This document shows, piece by piece, positions 11,436-21,776 of a DNA stretch of 64,000 bases (positions are counted from its first letter, which is position 1; each line of letters begins with the position of its first letter). The notes under the pieces were generated by a model. That model was not told the origin of the DNA. It saw only the letters and a list, made by a program, of their open reading frames with translations, and searched no databases. This stretch comes from Corylus avellana (lineage: Eukaryota; Streptophyta; Magnoliopsida; Fagales; Betulaceae). The stretch covers positions 16,367,220-16,431,219 of the forward strand of contig NC_081546.1 of assembly GCF_901000735.1 (NCBI RefSeq), given 5' to 3'. The position numbers and the translations under genes are program-made.

Positions 11436-12674
11436 TGATAAGTGCTAAAATATACATATTTTAGCCCCTTAATTTATGTGTGTTAATCCTTTAGTTGTGC
11501 TATTTTATGTTGTTTTACTTCCTTTCGTGTTTTTGTCTATTTTTAGGTGTTTGAAGGAAAAGGAAATGTTTCTAGAACCTTTGAGCATCAAAAGCCAATT
11601 TTGGGAAAAGTTGGAGTTCGGATTGAGCACACCACACTTAGGCTTGAGCACATCAGCGCTCGAGCGCAACAGAGGAACGATCAAGCGCAAGGCATGGCGA
11701 TCGAGCGCACTTAGGCGACCGAGATGCGGAAAGACTTATTTTCCATTTAAAAATTGGGTTTTCCCTATCCTAATTGGACTAGGGTTTTGTTCTCCGATTG
11801 TTTTAGGTTTCCTAGGGTTTCTAGGTCTTTCTAAAACCTATAAATAGACCCCTAAGCCTCTTAGAAAATATGCAATTCCAGATAGGAGAATTTGGAGGCT
11901 ACTTCAAGAAGCGTTTTCCAGTTTCTTCTTTCCCTTTTCTATTTAGTTTTAGTTTCATTATGTGTAACTAAACAATTGTTAGGGCTAGATTGAAGCCCTA
12001 ATCATGTCTTTTTAAGTTTAATATTAGTATCTTTGTTCCAATCATATGTGGTTATTTTAATTAATTATGCCTATGGAATTGAATTCCCCTTGTGAATGTG
12101 TCTCACCATTATTTGCTTGTGATTGGAATCTGTTAATAAAGTCAATTTAGATGACTGAATGTTGGGCATAATAAAGTGACAAAAGAACCTCATCACGGGT
12201 TCTTGGCTTAATGAACATGCGGAACTAGGAGTAAATACCATGCCCTAGGATTCATGTGTTTGTCGATCTCCATAGAACTATGCTTCCCTAAAGATCAACT
12301 TAGTAGATACCATACTAAATCCTTTAAGGAAAAAAAGAATTAGAATAGATGTCATACCTAATTCGTTGCTTAAGGAGATCAATAATTTAAGATGTAGATA
12401 CCATGCCCTTAGATTGACAAACATTAAGATACCATGTGATTAGAACATTGATCTAATATTTCCATAATTAGTATGATTTGTGGTGGATATCAAAACCCTA
12501 ACCTCTTCATTACCTTTATATCTTTTCAACATTGCAAATCTGTGACAATTTGGCAATTTAATTTGGGAAAATCAATTTTAAATAAAATTAACAATCCTCG
12601 TGGGATGATCTTGTATTTGCCCAACTATACTACTATTGGATTTCGTGCACTTGCTAGTTAAAACGTGCTAAGCA
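11436..12674 (+). repeat. Athila-like LTR
   Basis: Starts TGATAAGTGCT right after the purine tract and ends around AAGCA (12674), following the block GGATTTCGTGCACTTGC that is common near the 3' end of such LTRs. A TATAAATA box lies at 11839-11846, after a CTAGGGTTT-rich stretch. The exact 3' end is approximate because the terminal repeat is worn. Confidence 0.7.
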
Positions 12675-12699
12675 TTTGCCTGTTAATTTAGGTGGATAT

Positions 12700-13250
12700 T
12701 TGGTACGACAGACACTTCTACCAGATCCTCAACTGGCTCTCCTTTTAGCTCACCTTCCTTTCTGTCAGCCACATTACTGATCGTAAGGGGCATAGACACT
12801 GAAGATTTCTTCATAGAAGTGTTATAACACTTCCTCGTTGCCACCTGATCTCCCTTCACTTCTCCAACTCCAGCTTCAAATGTTAAGTTGAGGTGATAGC
12901 ACTTAACTTATTTAATGTTGGCCAACCGACAATTGCGTTGTAGGCAGATAGTCGGTCAACCACCAAGAAATGTACCATCATTGTTGCTTGTTTAGGGGCT
13001 GCTCCCGTTGTAGCAGGACGAGAGATAAGCCCAATAGGTTGAACTTGCTCTCCTACAAATCCAACTAGCGGTGAACCAAATGGTTTGATCCTATCTCGGT
13101 CGATCCCCATCTGTTTGAAGACTGGCCCATATATTATATCAACCAAGCTTCCATTGTCCAGCAGAATTCGGTGAATGGCGTGATTAGCCACTATTACCAA
13201 AACCACAAGCACATCATTGTGGGGGCATGGCCACCCCTTTTGCATCCTCT
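12700..13250 (-). pseudogene. Tat-like protease region
   Basis: The minus-strand frame contains the segment RILLDNGSLVDIIYG (about 13120-13165), where plant Tat-type proteins carry the aspartic-protease D-N-G-S motif. Next come PLVGFVGEQVQPIG and FLVVDRLSAYNAIVGWPTLN, matching the usual order. Downstream (about 12720-12780) ADRKEGELKGEPVEDL resembles the linker before RT. The rest of pol is missing. Confidence 0.78.
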
Positions 13251-13499
13251 TCTGAGAAAGACAGAATCAACGAATCTTTCTTTTGGACTTTGGATGGTCT
13301 TTCAAGAAAGAGTACCTCTTCTACGTTCACTCTTCGGGCATGATCTTTCCTTGCTGAGCTTGACTCACCTCCACTAGCCAACCCCCTCGGATATCGTATG
13401 AATTTCCCCAATCACATCTTGATTCTGAGGATTCTAGTAGTTAGCCCGAGCCTGCCTCAGTTTGTCATCATGTTTTTTGTCTACCAACACAATCGTCTT

Positions 13500-15080
13500 G
13501 TCTTCTTTCAAAGCCTTCAACTATTCATAGAGGTTCTTAAGGGGCTCTACCTCTGTTTCGCTCCTCGGCCAAAAACCTCACCAGTTTGCTATTTCTAATG
13601 AAATTTACTATCTCGTTAACGCAGAGATATGCACTCTTCGGTTGACCATGATCATTGTGATACTCACAGTATCTCTGATTGTTACGCTTGTTAGAAGGGT
13701 CCTCATCTTTGTTGGCCATCTGAAGTTCAAGTTGCTCTTAATTTCCATGAACACATCAGTTACAATAGTGTTTAACAGAGTTAATTTTTGGCCCTACTAG
13801 CGTTGCGACTCTCCCCTCTTTTGTAGACTCTTAAGAGGTGTTTTCTCATCCTTCCTCTTTTTTCCTGAACCCTCCATTTGTGCTTTGCCACTGGGTTTGG
13901 CTAGGTGGAGTTCTGCCTTGGACTTCATTAAAGCTCCAACCATTTCTTTTTGATTGATAAACTCTTTAGCCTTACTCGTAAACTACGGAAGAGTTACCAA
14001 CTTCTTCTTCCGAGCAAGCTCGGTCATCAATGGCCCTTCTGCTTTGACTCCATTCATCAAAGCCGAAAGCACTGTTTCATCATTGACCTTTTCAACTGTC
14101 AACCTCTCCCGATTGAATCTCAGCATGTACTCTTTCAACGACTCATCCTTCCCTTGCTAGAGGGATAGGAGGTAGGCAGGGTTTTTCTTGCACTTTCGTA
14201 CCACCAAGAACTGAGTTAAGAATAGGCGTCCGAGAGTCTTGAAAGTATCCACAGACTTAGGATTCAGTGCTCCAAACCAATCTTTAGCTAGTCCTTTCAA
14301 GGTCAATGGGAAGGCTCGGCATGTTCAGGAGTGCCATGGAGAATAAAGTGGGCTCGGAAGCTTTCCATATGCTCGGAGGGGTCTCTGCTGCCATCATACT
14401 TATCCACTCGTGGGGTCTTGAACTTGTCAGGGAGGGGATACCTCATCACCCGATCTGTATAGGGCAAATTGGTACTTTGAATTAGATCTTCGGACGGTGT
14501 TTCATCTTCTCCATCTGCAATCTGTTTAGCCCTTTTTTCCATCTTCTTCTTGAGATCCTCCACATCTGTGTTGTGTCGTCTCTCGTGATGAGAATGAATA
14601 GATGGACTACGTCGAGATCTCTCACTTTCATGAGGCAATCTATCATTCTCACGACGAAAATCATGCTCACGACGAGAATGGTGGGATCCATGTTCTCGGC
14701 GAGAAGGATGAGATCCCTCCTTGTGACGAGAAGGATGAGATTCCCCATGATTCTCCTCATGGTTCTATACAGTAGTATGTTGGCTGCCACGGACAGAACT
14801 GACATGGTCCTCATGGCTCACTGCTTGATTCTCTCCACGGATTCGCTCACACCTCTCTGTGTGCTCTCGTGCACCTCTCTTCACGTTCTTGGTCCCTCCA
14901 GCTATTACGGCTCTCAGACACCGTGAGTCAAGTAGCAAGATCTTCATTTTGCTTCTTCAACGCCTCTACAAACTCATTCATGTGCTTCCTGAACTCCTCA
15001 AACTGAGCATTTGGATTGTTAGACGTTCCAGCTACGCCTTTTGGAGGAGGGAGAGGGTGTGAACGTGGTTGCACCATCTC
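13500..15080 (-). pseudogene. Tat-like gag region, multiply frameshifted
   Basis: The start is near 15080 (ATG followed by a Pro-rich segment), then a charged Arg/His/Ser-rich linker and the capsid signature YPLPDKFKTP-x4-YDG-x-RDPSEHM (about 14350-14440). A YCEYHNDHG segment near 13650 is typical of the end of Tat gag. Several stops and frame changes occur between these blocks. Confidence 0.72.
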
Positions 15081-15090
15081 CGAGACGTTC

Positions 15091-15108
15091 CCATAGACGG
15101 TGCCAAAC
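15091..15108 (-). other. Primer binding site of the Tat-like element
   Basis: On the minus strand the LTR end AACA is followed by GTTTGGCACCGTCTATGG, close to the TTTGGCGCCGTCTGTGGG site usual in Tat/Ogre elements. The change GCG to GCA sits at a CpG. Confidence 0.75.
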
Positions 15109-15783
15109 TGTTAATGATAGTTTTCCGAGTGATGATGTGCACGTTCTAATATGTTAACTGAGGAAAGAAAGGCTCTGCACTATCTCCGAGTAATTGGATG
15201 TCCAAGGATCAATCGGGTTCTTCGTTGTGTCTGAGTCTGCTACTATGTCCGAGTCCATTGCTGAGAAAAGAAAGTAACTGGATAAGAGCTGCCGGAGTTG
15301 TGTCGGCGGGAGATAGTTCTGATGCCTAAGTTAATGAAAGGTTTAAAGAGAAACAATAAACACAATCAAAACTCAACGTACCTAATAATGAACTGTAGCT
15401 TCCCTTTATAGGTTTTTGGGGATGATTATCACCCGTTGGATTCCAACCTCACATCTTTATTCGCTGCTCAGCGTTGATCAAAGATATGGGTTGTTTCATG
15501 ATCTTAAGGAATTCAAAATTCAAATCATGTGATCTGGTTAGGTGGCGAAGATAAGTATACCGAGTTATTTTCAGTGTAAATCTTTTAATTCGGCGCTATC
15601 TGGTGAAGATAATGTTGTGGCGAATCATATGAGCTTGCTTAACGAGTTAGAAATGTCCCAGACTCGTTGGCCTGCGTGTCGGGCTGGGCCGTTTCTCATT
15701 TGGGCTTTGTGTAAATGGAGCTCGTGCATCAAATGGGTTTGGACAGCCTGTTGGGCTCCATCTAGCTGACCCATTACCCAACA
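15109..15783 (-). repeat. 5' LTR of the Tat-like element (675 bp)
   Basis: Bounded by TGTTAATGATAG (15109) and TTACCCAACA (15783), which are TGTT/AACA inverted ends. A minus-strand TATAAA lies at 15405-15410, with transcription directed leftward, away from the cysteine oxidase gene. The LTR end is 115 bp upstream of that gene's ATG. Confidence 0.75.
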
Positions 15784-15897
15784 CGTATGAAGGCTGTCTG
15801 AGCAACGTAATGTAGCGGCAGGAACAGAAAGAAGTCACTGCGGCAGTCACTCTCTCTCGCTCTCTCTCTCTCTCTCAAAATCTCAAGCGAGACCAAA
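15784..15897 (+). promoter_or_regulatory. 5' leader of the cysteine oxidase gene, with CT microsatellite
   Basis: Only 114 bp separate the LTR boundary from the ATG. It holds a (CT)n run at about 15849-15876 that is typical of plant 5'UTRs. No TATA box is evident in it, so the core promoter either lies within the LTR or was displaced by the insertion. Confidence 0.5.
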
Positions 15898-18579
15898 ATG
15901 TTTACGAAATTCCAAAAAGCATCCGATAAGGCGTGGATATTTTTGCAACACAAAGCCAATTCCTCTGTGTTTCTAAGGTACCTAAGCATGTCCAAGAAGA
16001 GCTCCAAAGTTCAGGCTCTCTACGACCTCTGCAACAAGACTTTCACGCCCTCAGCCTCAGGGACACCTCCTCCCTCTTCTAAAGCTGTCCAGAGCCTCTC
16101 TTCTCTCTTGGGTATTCCTCACTTTTTTCATTTTTTCTTCAACTTCATCAATACGCTTTGATATTACATCTAGTTTTCCAACTTTTTCCGTCCAAATTTG
16201 CAAACTTGGCTCAACTATGGATATGGGTATTGCAAATTATGTGAATTTGTTTAATAGTTTGCAGTGTTTTGATTGTGAGATTAGAGAATTGAGGCTCTGC
16301 TTGATTTTGGAAATCGGTTTTATGCATTTGGATTCTTTTGATAGTGAATACTTTTGGTATCAGAATGTCATACTTTCTGTGAATACATTTGGTATCCTAA
16401 TGTAGGCAGTAGGGGGGGTCATCTTGGAATTAATCTTTGGAAATCTCAATTACGCGAGGAGGACATCAGTAGGGGCCTTAGAATCGAATTTGCTTCTTGT
16501 ATTAAGGGATTCTTTTGATTGATTGATGAATGGCGTCAATTCTACTACAGTTGCAATTTCTAAAATGTGAATCATTGGAGATTGATTAGGGATTTCCACA
16601 CAAAATTTCATCCTGCTTAAACATTGTCTTCCTGATAGGTAATGGATACACATTTTTCTCATGAAAGCTATATTTCATGTTTATTTTATACACATTATGT
16701 TGTAAAATGTTAGCTTTATGCTTCTGATTCATCATTGATATCACAGACACAGTTGGCCCAGCTGATGTTGGCCTCAAAGAGGAACATTCAGATGATGATC
16801 GAGGACATGGCTTTTTTGGACTTACCGAACTAAACAGGGTAGCACGATGGGCACAACCAATAACTTATCTGGACATATATGAATGTGATAGTTTTACGGT
16901 AATTTCTAGCATCTTCATAATCTTCTGAATGAAAATTTGTTTAAGTCTGCCGATAGGAGTTCCTAATATGTACAAAAAAAAAAGACCTATTTGACGAATT
17001 TTGTTTACAGATTGGGATTGGTTCTTTAGATCATTTAACAGCAGGATCTAAGACTGCCTCTTTGTGCACGTGTCTGTGGCTATCTGTGTGGCTGGTGTTG
17101 TGCTTGTGACAAGCTGTTTCATTATAACTTATACTGAGTATGACATTTTTGTTTATATTTGTATTTGTAGATGTGTATATTCTGCTTTCCTACTTCGGCA
17201 GTTATTCCACTCCATGACCATCCCAGGATGACTGTTTTTAGCAAAGTTCTCTATGGCTCTTTGCATGTGAAAGCTTATGATTGGGTTGAGCCTGCCCAAA
17301 TCCAGGAAAGCAAGGGACCAAGTTCCTTTCCAGGTATGTTTTCTGTGTAATTTTTAGCTTGTGGCGGAAGTTTATAGGACATACAGTTAGCAAAAGGCAT
17401 TCTGGCTTGATTACTGTGTATGTCCCATCTGATAGTTTCTCTTATGAAGCCCCTATCTACTTCAAGAAATCTTCTGAGAACGGAACTTGTAACATGCTTT
17501 TTATGCATGGGGATTTAATCTCACAATTTCCCATAATAATTTACCAATTTGATGGTCATGTTGAACTTTGCCCTATTGGTTTGTCCCAAGAAGCCCTTAA
17601 AAAATAAATCAATGGGCTAAATTTTACACCATTGATTTGAGCTCATCTCTTTGATTCCAGATGACTGTTATGATCAAATAACTTCAGCTTGCATGACTGT
17701 ATTGTGCACATCATATGTGAAATGTGGGCTTTACTCTTCTACAATCTCCCCCAATTTTTGTAGTCACCAGTTATTGCCAATAGCTGGTCTGCATATGTAA
17801 CTTGGCAATGCCACTGTTTACTGAAAGAGAGAGAAAGAGCAGTTTTATTCTTTTGCATTGCTGTACAATCGTCTGAAAAGCAACAGGATGGCTGTTTTCT
17901 TGATTCTGAAGCAGCCAAATTTCACGAGTAGTTTGACATTATCTTATTATTGTGAATCAGAGAGGTTGTAACACTCATGAGCTTTTGTGAAGGATCATAT
18001 AGTTCTATATCTTTCTCTTTATTTCCAATTTTCCAGATGTTGAGGGTCAATATGTGGAACTTTTGATGTAAATTTCTCTCATTTGCAGTAAGATTGGCAA
18101 AGTTGGCTGTTGATAAGGTTTTAACAGCACCGTGTGGGACAACAGTTTTGTATGAAAAGAGTGGGGGTAATTTGCATTGTTTTACCGCAGTCACCCCTTG
18201 TGCTGTGCTTGACATCCTCTCACCTCCCTACAGAGAAGAAGCAGGCAGAAAATGTACTTACTATCATGACTACCCTTACTCAACCTTCTGTAAGTAACTT
18301 GATGTGACCTTTTATTGTCATTGTTTTCTTTTTCTCTGTTTCTGCTTTGCCCTTATGGACATATATATAGCTCTGTAATTCCTTCTTCTTCTTCTTGTTT
18401 TTGTTATCACATCTAGACAACTAACTTGAGTGGGTTGTTGAACATCCGCAGCCGCAAGAAACGGGACGGAGATAATTAACGGAAAAGAAGAGGATTATGC
18501 ATGGCTTGCAGAGATAGAAACACCAGATGATCTCTATATGCGCCAGGGAAAATATGCTGGCCCAGCTATTCAGGTCTAG
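15898..18579 (+). CDS. PCO: Plant cysteine oxidase (PCO; ADO/DUF1637-type thiol dioxygenase), five exons
   Basis: Plant cysteine oxidases use O2 to oxidise N-terminal cysteine of substrates such as ERF-VII factors, feeding the Arg/N-degron pathway and thus sensing hypoxia. Exons by GT-AG and frame: 15898-16111, 16747-16898, 17171-17333, 18089-18289, 18452-18579 (285 aa; phases close exactly). Family marks: [20 protein letters not shown], the cupin motif with H137-D-H139, a third metal-ligand candidate H206 in GGNLHCF, then [15 protein letters not shown] and a C-terminal [13 protein letters not shown] segment. An internal Met31 (15988) would give 255 aa, nearer the length of short PCOs; the first ATG is chosen because the frame is open, but Met31 is plausible. 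Oddities: Arg141 where family members usually have Gly (HDHPG-M-T), and Glu199 before KSGGN. Which PCO subgroup is not decided. Confidence 0.92.
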
Positions 18580-19701
18580 CTCTCATCACCTGTGTTTGGT
18601 AGATAGCCCACATTTCTCATTTCCATTGGCCAGAAAATGTTGTTGCATGTTTACCACTGTAGTCTGACTAAAGAGGCACTAAGATGCCTGATGCAGTGTG
18701 CTTTTTGTCGATGATTGGAGGGGATTGTATTCATAGAATGTATTAATTTTGGCCACTTTTTCTAAGAAATGCATTCAAAGGGTTTCTGTTGCACCAACCT
18801 TGATGTTAAGGGTTTCTACAATATTATGCTCTTTCTTTTCTTTTCGTTTCTACAATATATATATATATATAAATTATTTTATTCCACACTTCTACGTGTT
18901 AACAAATTTGGTCTGGCCCCATTTCCTTAACTCGATTTCTAAACCCTATCTATTTTCAGTGCAGTTGTTGTGGCATTTTTCATGAATTTTAAGAGAGGAG
19001 TGGATGGGGCCCATTAAACATAATACCATGTCCACTTCTTCAAAAGGACTAGTCCAACTTCTAAAGTAGGTTAGGCGCTGGGGATAAATGCAAAATAAGT
19101 CACATCCAACTATTTATAATTAGCACGCACTCTAAGGTATAGAAAATGGCGTAAAAACTCTGTTTTGGGCTAGTAAAAATGACAAATAACTCTCTGCTAC
19201 CAATTTTTGTTTGAAGTTGACAAAAATCGTCAATTTCCTATGTCAACACCGACAATAAAATGATAAGTGTCTCCTATAATAAAAAAAATAAATAAAAGGA
19301 AAGTGATGCTTAGCCTTCTAAATTAATCACCCTTTCCTAATCTTTCAATTAGGTTAATGTGCCCTATAAATTTATCATTAAAGTGGCATTCCCTTTGAAA
19401 GGTTCTTCGTTATTAAAAAATAAAAGAAAAAGTACAAAAACTATTATGGAAGGGTTAATGTTGTATATGACGTAATTAAATCACATAAATGTTCCCAACA
19501 TTTAGAAAAGAATAATGCTACACATGCTCTATTTTCTTATACCCAATTTTTTAACCTTCATAGTTGGCTTTTAAAATCTCCAGCATCAATGGATGTGGGG
19601 AAAATGTCACGTATATGAAAAGTTTTAGCCGCATAATTAATTATGGTAAATAAAGGCATTACTGGATCATGTTTTCTTTAAAACTTCCCTTCTTAGTCGA
19701 A
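18580..19701. other. 3'UTR and intergenic DNA
   Basis: AT-rich sequence with a (TA)n run near 18856-18872. It includes the probable 3'UTR of the cysteine oxidase gene; no other feature is recognised. Confidence 0.4.
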
Positions 19702-20095
19702 GAAGCTTCATGTTAGTTGTAACTGTGGGAATGGTCCGGTGGTTGGTTAGGTGGGAAAGTAGCCTTGGGTTTTTAAGCGACTTTTGTGATCAAATTCCAG
19801 AAAAGTTTTTTAAGTGGTTAAGTAGATATTAGGGTATGAGTTTATATTTTGTAATGAGAATCTCTATGTCTTATTAGTGTAAATTACTTTAGTTTTTATT
19901 GACGTATTGGTGGGATTAAGTTAGACTATAGTTCAATCGAACTTAAAGGAATGCCTACGGTTATCACTATTTAGGCTCCTCCTATGCAACTCCCAGCGGG
20001 TTAGTATTATTATGCTTGCGCACAGATAAAATAGTTATAGTTGGTCTGCCTTGCTTGTTTTTTTTCTTCATAAATTTACTACAAGGTATGTTTCA
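19702..20095 (+). repeat. SINE-like dispersed repeat, copy 1
   Basis: Shares its full length, direct orientation, with 27300-27772: the same start (GAAGCTTCATGTYAGTTGTA), middle and end (CTTCATAAATTTACTACAAG). Near the 5' end are a box-A-like TGGTTAGGTGG and, about 45 bp on, a box-B-like TGATCAAATTCC, which suggests descent from a tRNA-derived SINE. Confidence 0.5.
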
Positions 20096-20934
20096 TAGGA
20101 AAACTTCATTCTTCATAGTTGGCTAATTCAATATTTATTTATTATTCTTTTTTGTCATTCAAATTTTAACAGAATGAACTTTAAAGGTAGAAGAGGTCTG
20201 CAGGTTATTAGATGTTAATGTGTCCCACCCTTAATTGGTCTGATTCTTGATTTTACTTTAACCTGTAAAAAATAAATCACAATAATTACGTTGTGATGAG
20301 GCACAAGGGAGTCAATGGAATATGCCAACCACCAAAAACGACGAAGGGACAATTTGTGGGCGGCTCTTTCATGCATAGAGACGTCAAAGTTTGATTTATT
20401 TTTCCCACCAAATCTATCTACATCAAACTTCACATATGAGTGTTAAAGTATTAATTAGTACATAATGCTGGTTTCCAAAAGTGAGGAAAAATTAAACTTA
20501 TATAATTTTTTATTAACTTAAACTCTTGAGACAAGGCGTTATTGTAATGAACATACCAATCAATGCCCTTACATTTCAAGTGCTAAAGTTTCAAACTCTA
20601 GCCTAGTTGAACGCACGCATGCACACATCACCATAAAATTCAATCCTTGCTAAGATAGTGAATTCAATTTTCCACAAGGGCAGAAGAAAAGCTACAATAC
20701 TGCTTCACATCTGGAAGTGACCATACACTGGATCCAATAGATGCTTAAAAACACAACTTTGTTATTCACTCACACACAAGTATAGTTTCAATTCAAAATG
20801 AGACCATGGTAATAATGAATCAGCTGATGCTTTTAAATGACATCTAAGCTGAAAGACTCAACCAAAAATTTGTCGAGATTTTTATACATCCACTTTGACT
20901 TGCAGCTCAGGGGATTTGTCCCCTGATGACAACT
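20096..20934. other. Intergenic DNA
   Basis: AT-rich with no gene, RNA or transposon signature that I recognise. Confidence 0.3.
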
Positions 20935-21339
20935 TTAATCCGGTACCTTATCGCAGAACAAAAGGTTGACAGATCGCTCTTTCCTTGAGAAATGGTTCTT
21001 TCTTCTCCCTAAGGTGATCTGAAAGTCCACCAGCATAACGCACACTTCCAAGTTCCTCTTCATGGCGGAGAAGCTGCAATCAAATTGAAATCCCAGAAAC
21101 AGGCGCGGGGGGGCACCAAGAGTTACGATAATTTCGACGAAGGCTCTGCCATGGAGGGAAGAGCATCTATCACACACTCGACATATGCATCTCCTGAGGG
21201 AAACTGCACTACTTGTGCAATGTCCTTGGCAATGCAAGCTGCCAGCGAGACCACCCGAGAACCTCGAAGCTAGGCAGAGCTCAAAGTAGCGCAAGCGACC
21301 TCCTGTCTCTCTAAGCCCACTTCCACCATCAGATCTCAA
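20935..21339 (-). other. Unidentified open frame in a GC-richer segment
   Basis: A 134-codon minus-strand frame in sequence richer in G+C than its surroundings (about 20880-21500). It is Cys/Arg/Leu-rich and resembles no family I know. A second minus frame over 21140-21280 (AACIAKDIAQVVQFPSGDAY) looks equally protein-like, so this may be a decayed gene or transposon piece. Treat as doubtful. Confidence 0.2.
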
Positions 21340-21532
21340 CCTGAAGAAGAGGCCTTCCCAACTTGAGGGAGCCTAACCCACCTTAAAATAGGCCTAATGT
21401 TAAACGCACATTTCAATTGCTGAAAAGGAGGGCCATGTTTTCCTTTATCCAAGGGCCAGGCTTTCCCCTTCAAAGATGGGCTTTTTTTAGTGAAAACGGG
21501 TTGGATCTTTTCAAAGCACAGGTCTTCTCAAA

Positions 21533-21680
21533 CAAGCACACACAGTTAGGGAGGCTGGAAAAAAAAAGTACATTACTCAGAGAGAGAGAGTAACAGCTTT
21601 TAATCCTAGTCACAGGCTGCATTTCTTTCATAAACAATCACACACAGTTAGGGAGGCTGGAAAAAAAGTAGATTACTCAT
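21533..21680. repeat. Local direct duplication
   Basis: The motif CACACAGTTAGGGAGGCTGG followed by an A-run and AGTA(C/G)ATTACTCA occurs near 21540 and again near 21643, about 104 bp apart. A (GA)n tract lies between them. Confidence 0.6.
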
Positions 21681-21776
21681 AATTCCATCAATATAAAAAT
21701 GTTGCAAGGATTGTTGTTGCCCTAAACTTTCAGAAAACAAATAATAGTAAATGGTGATGATAGCGTCGATGGAATT

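Larger units (their letters stand above)
8673..12674 (+). mobile_element. 3' half of an Athila-like Ty3/gypsy element
   Basis: Starts abruptly at the 3' end of the Tekay-like LTR, inside pol between RNase H and integrase. It continues through integrase, a long AT-rich 3' region and one LTR. The pol signatures ([61 protein letters not shown]) are those of the Athila/Tat branch. The 5' half should lie left of the Tekay-like element, outside the window. Confidence 0.85.
12700..15783 (-). mobile_element. Truncated Tat-like Ty3/gypsy element (5' LTR, gag, protease)
   Basis: Read on the minus strand from 15783 down: an LTR with TGTT...AACA ends, a Tat/Ogre-type primer site, a gag region and a protease region. 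It stops near 12700 next to the Athila LTR; RT, RNase H, integrase and the 3' LTR are absent. The deletion end lies within about 30 bp of the Athila LTR 3' end. Confidence 0.78.

Noticed and set aside
14482..14926. Overlapping frames on both strands over the Tat-like gag linker
   Set aside because: They are shadows of an Arg/His/Ser-rich repeated linker (CTTCTCG/CGAGAAG-type repeats) in the gag region.
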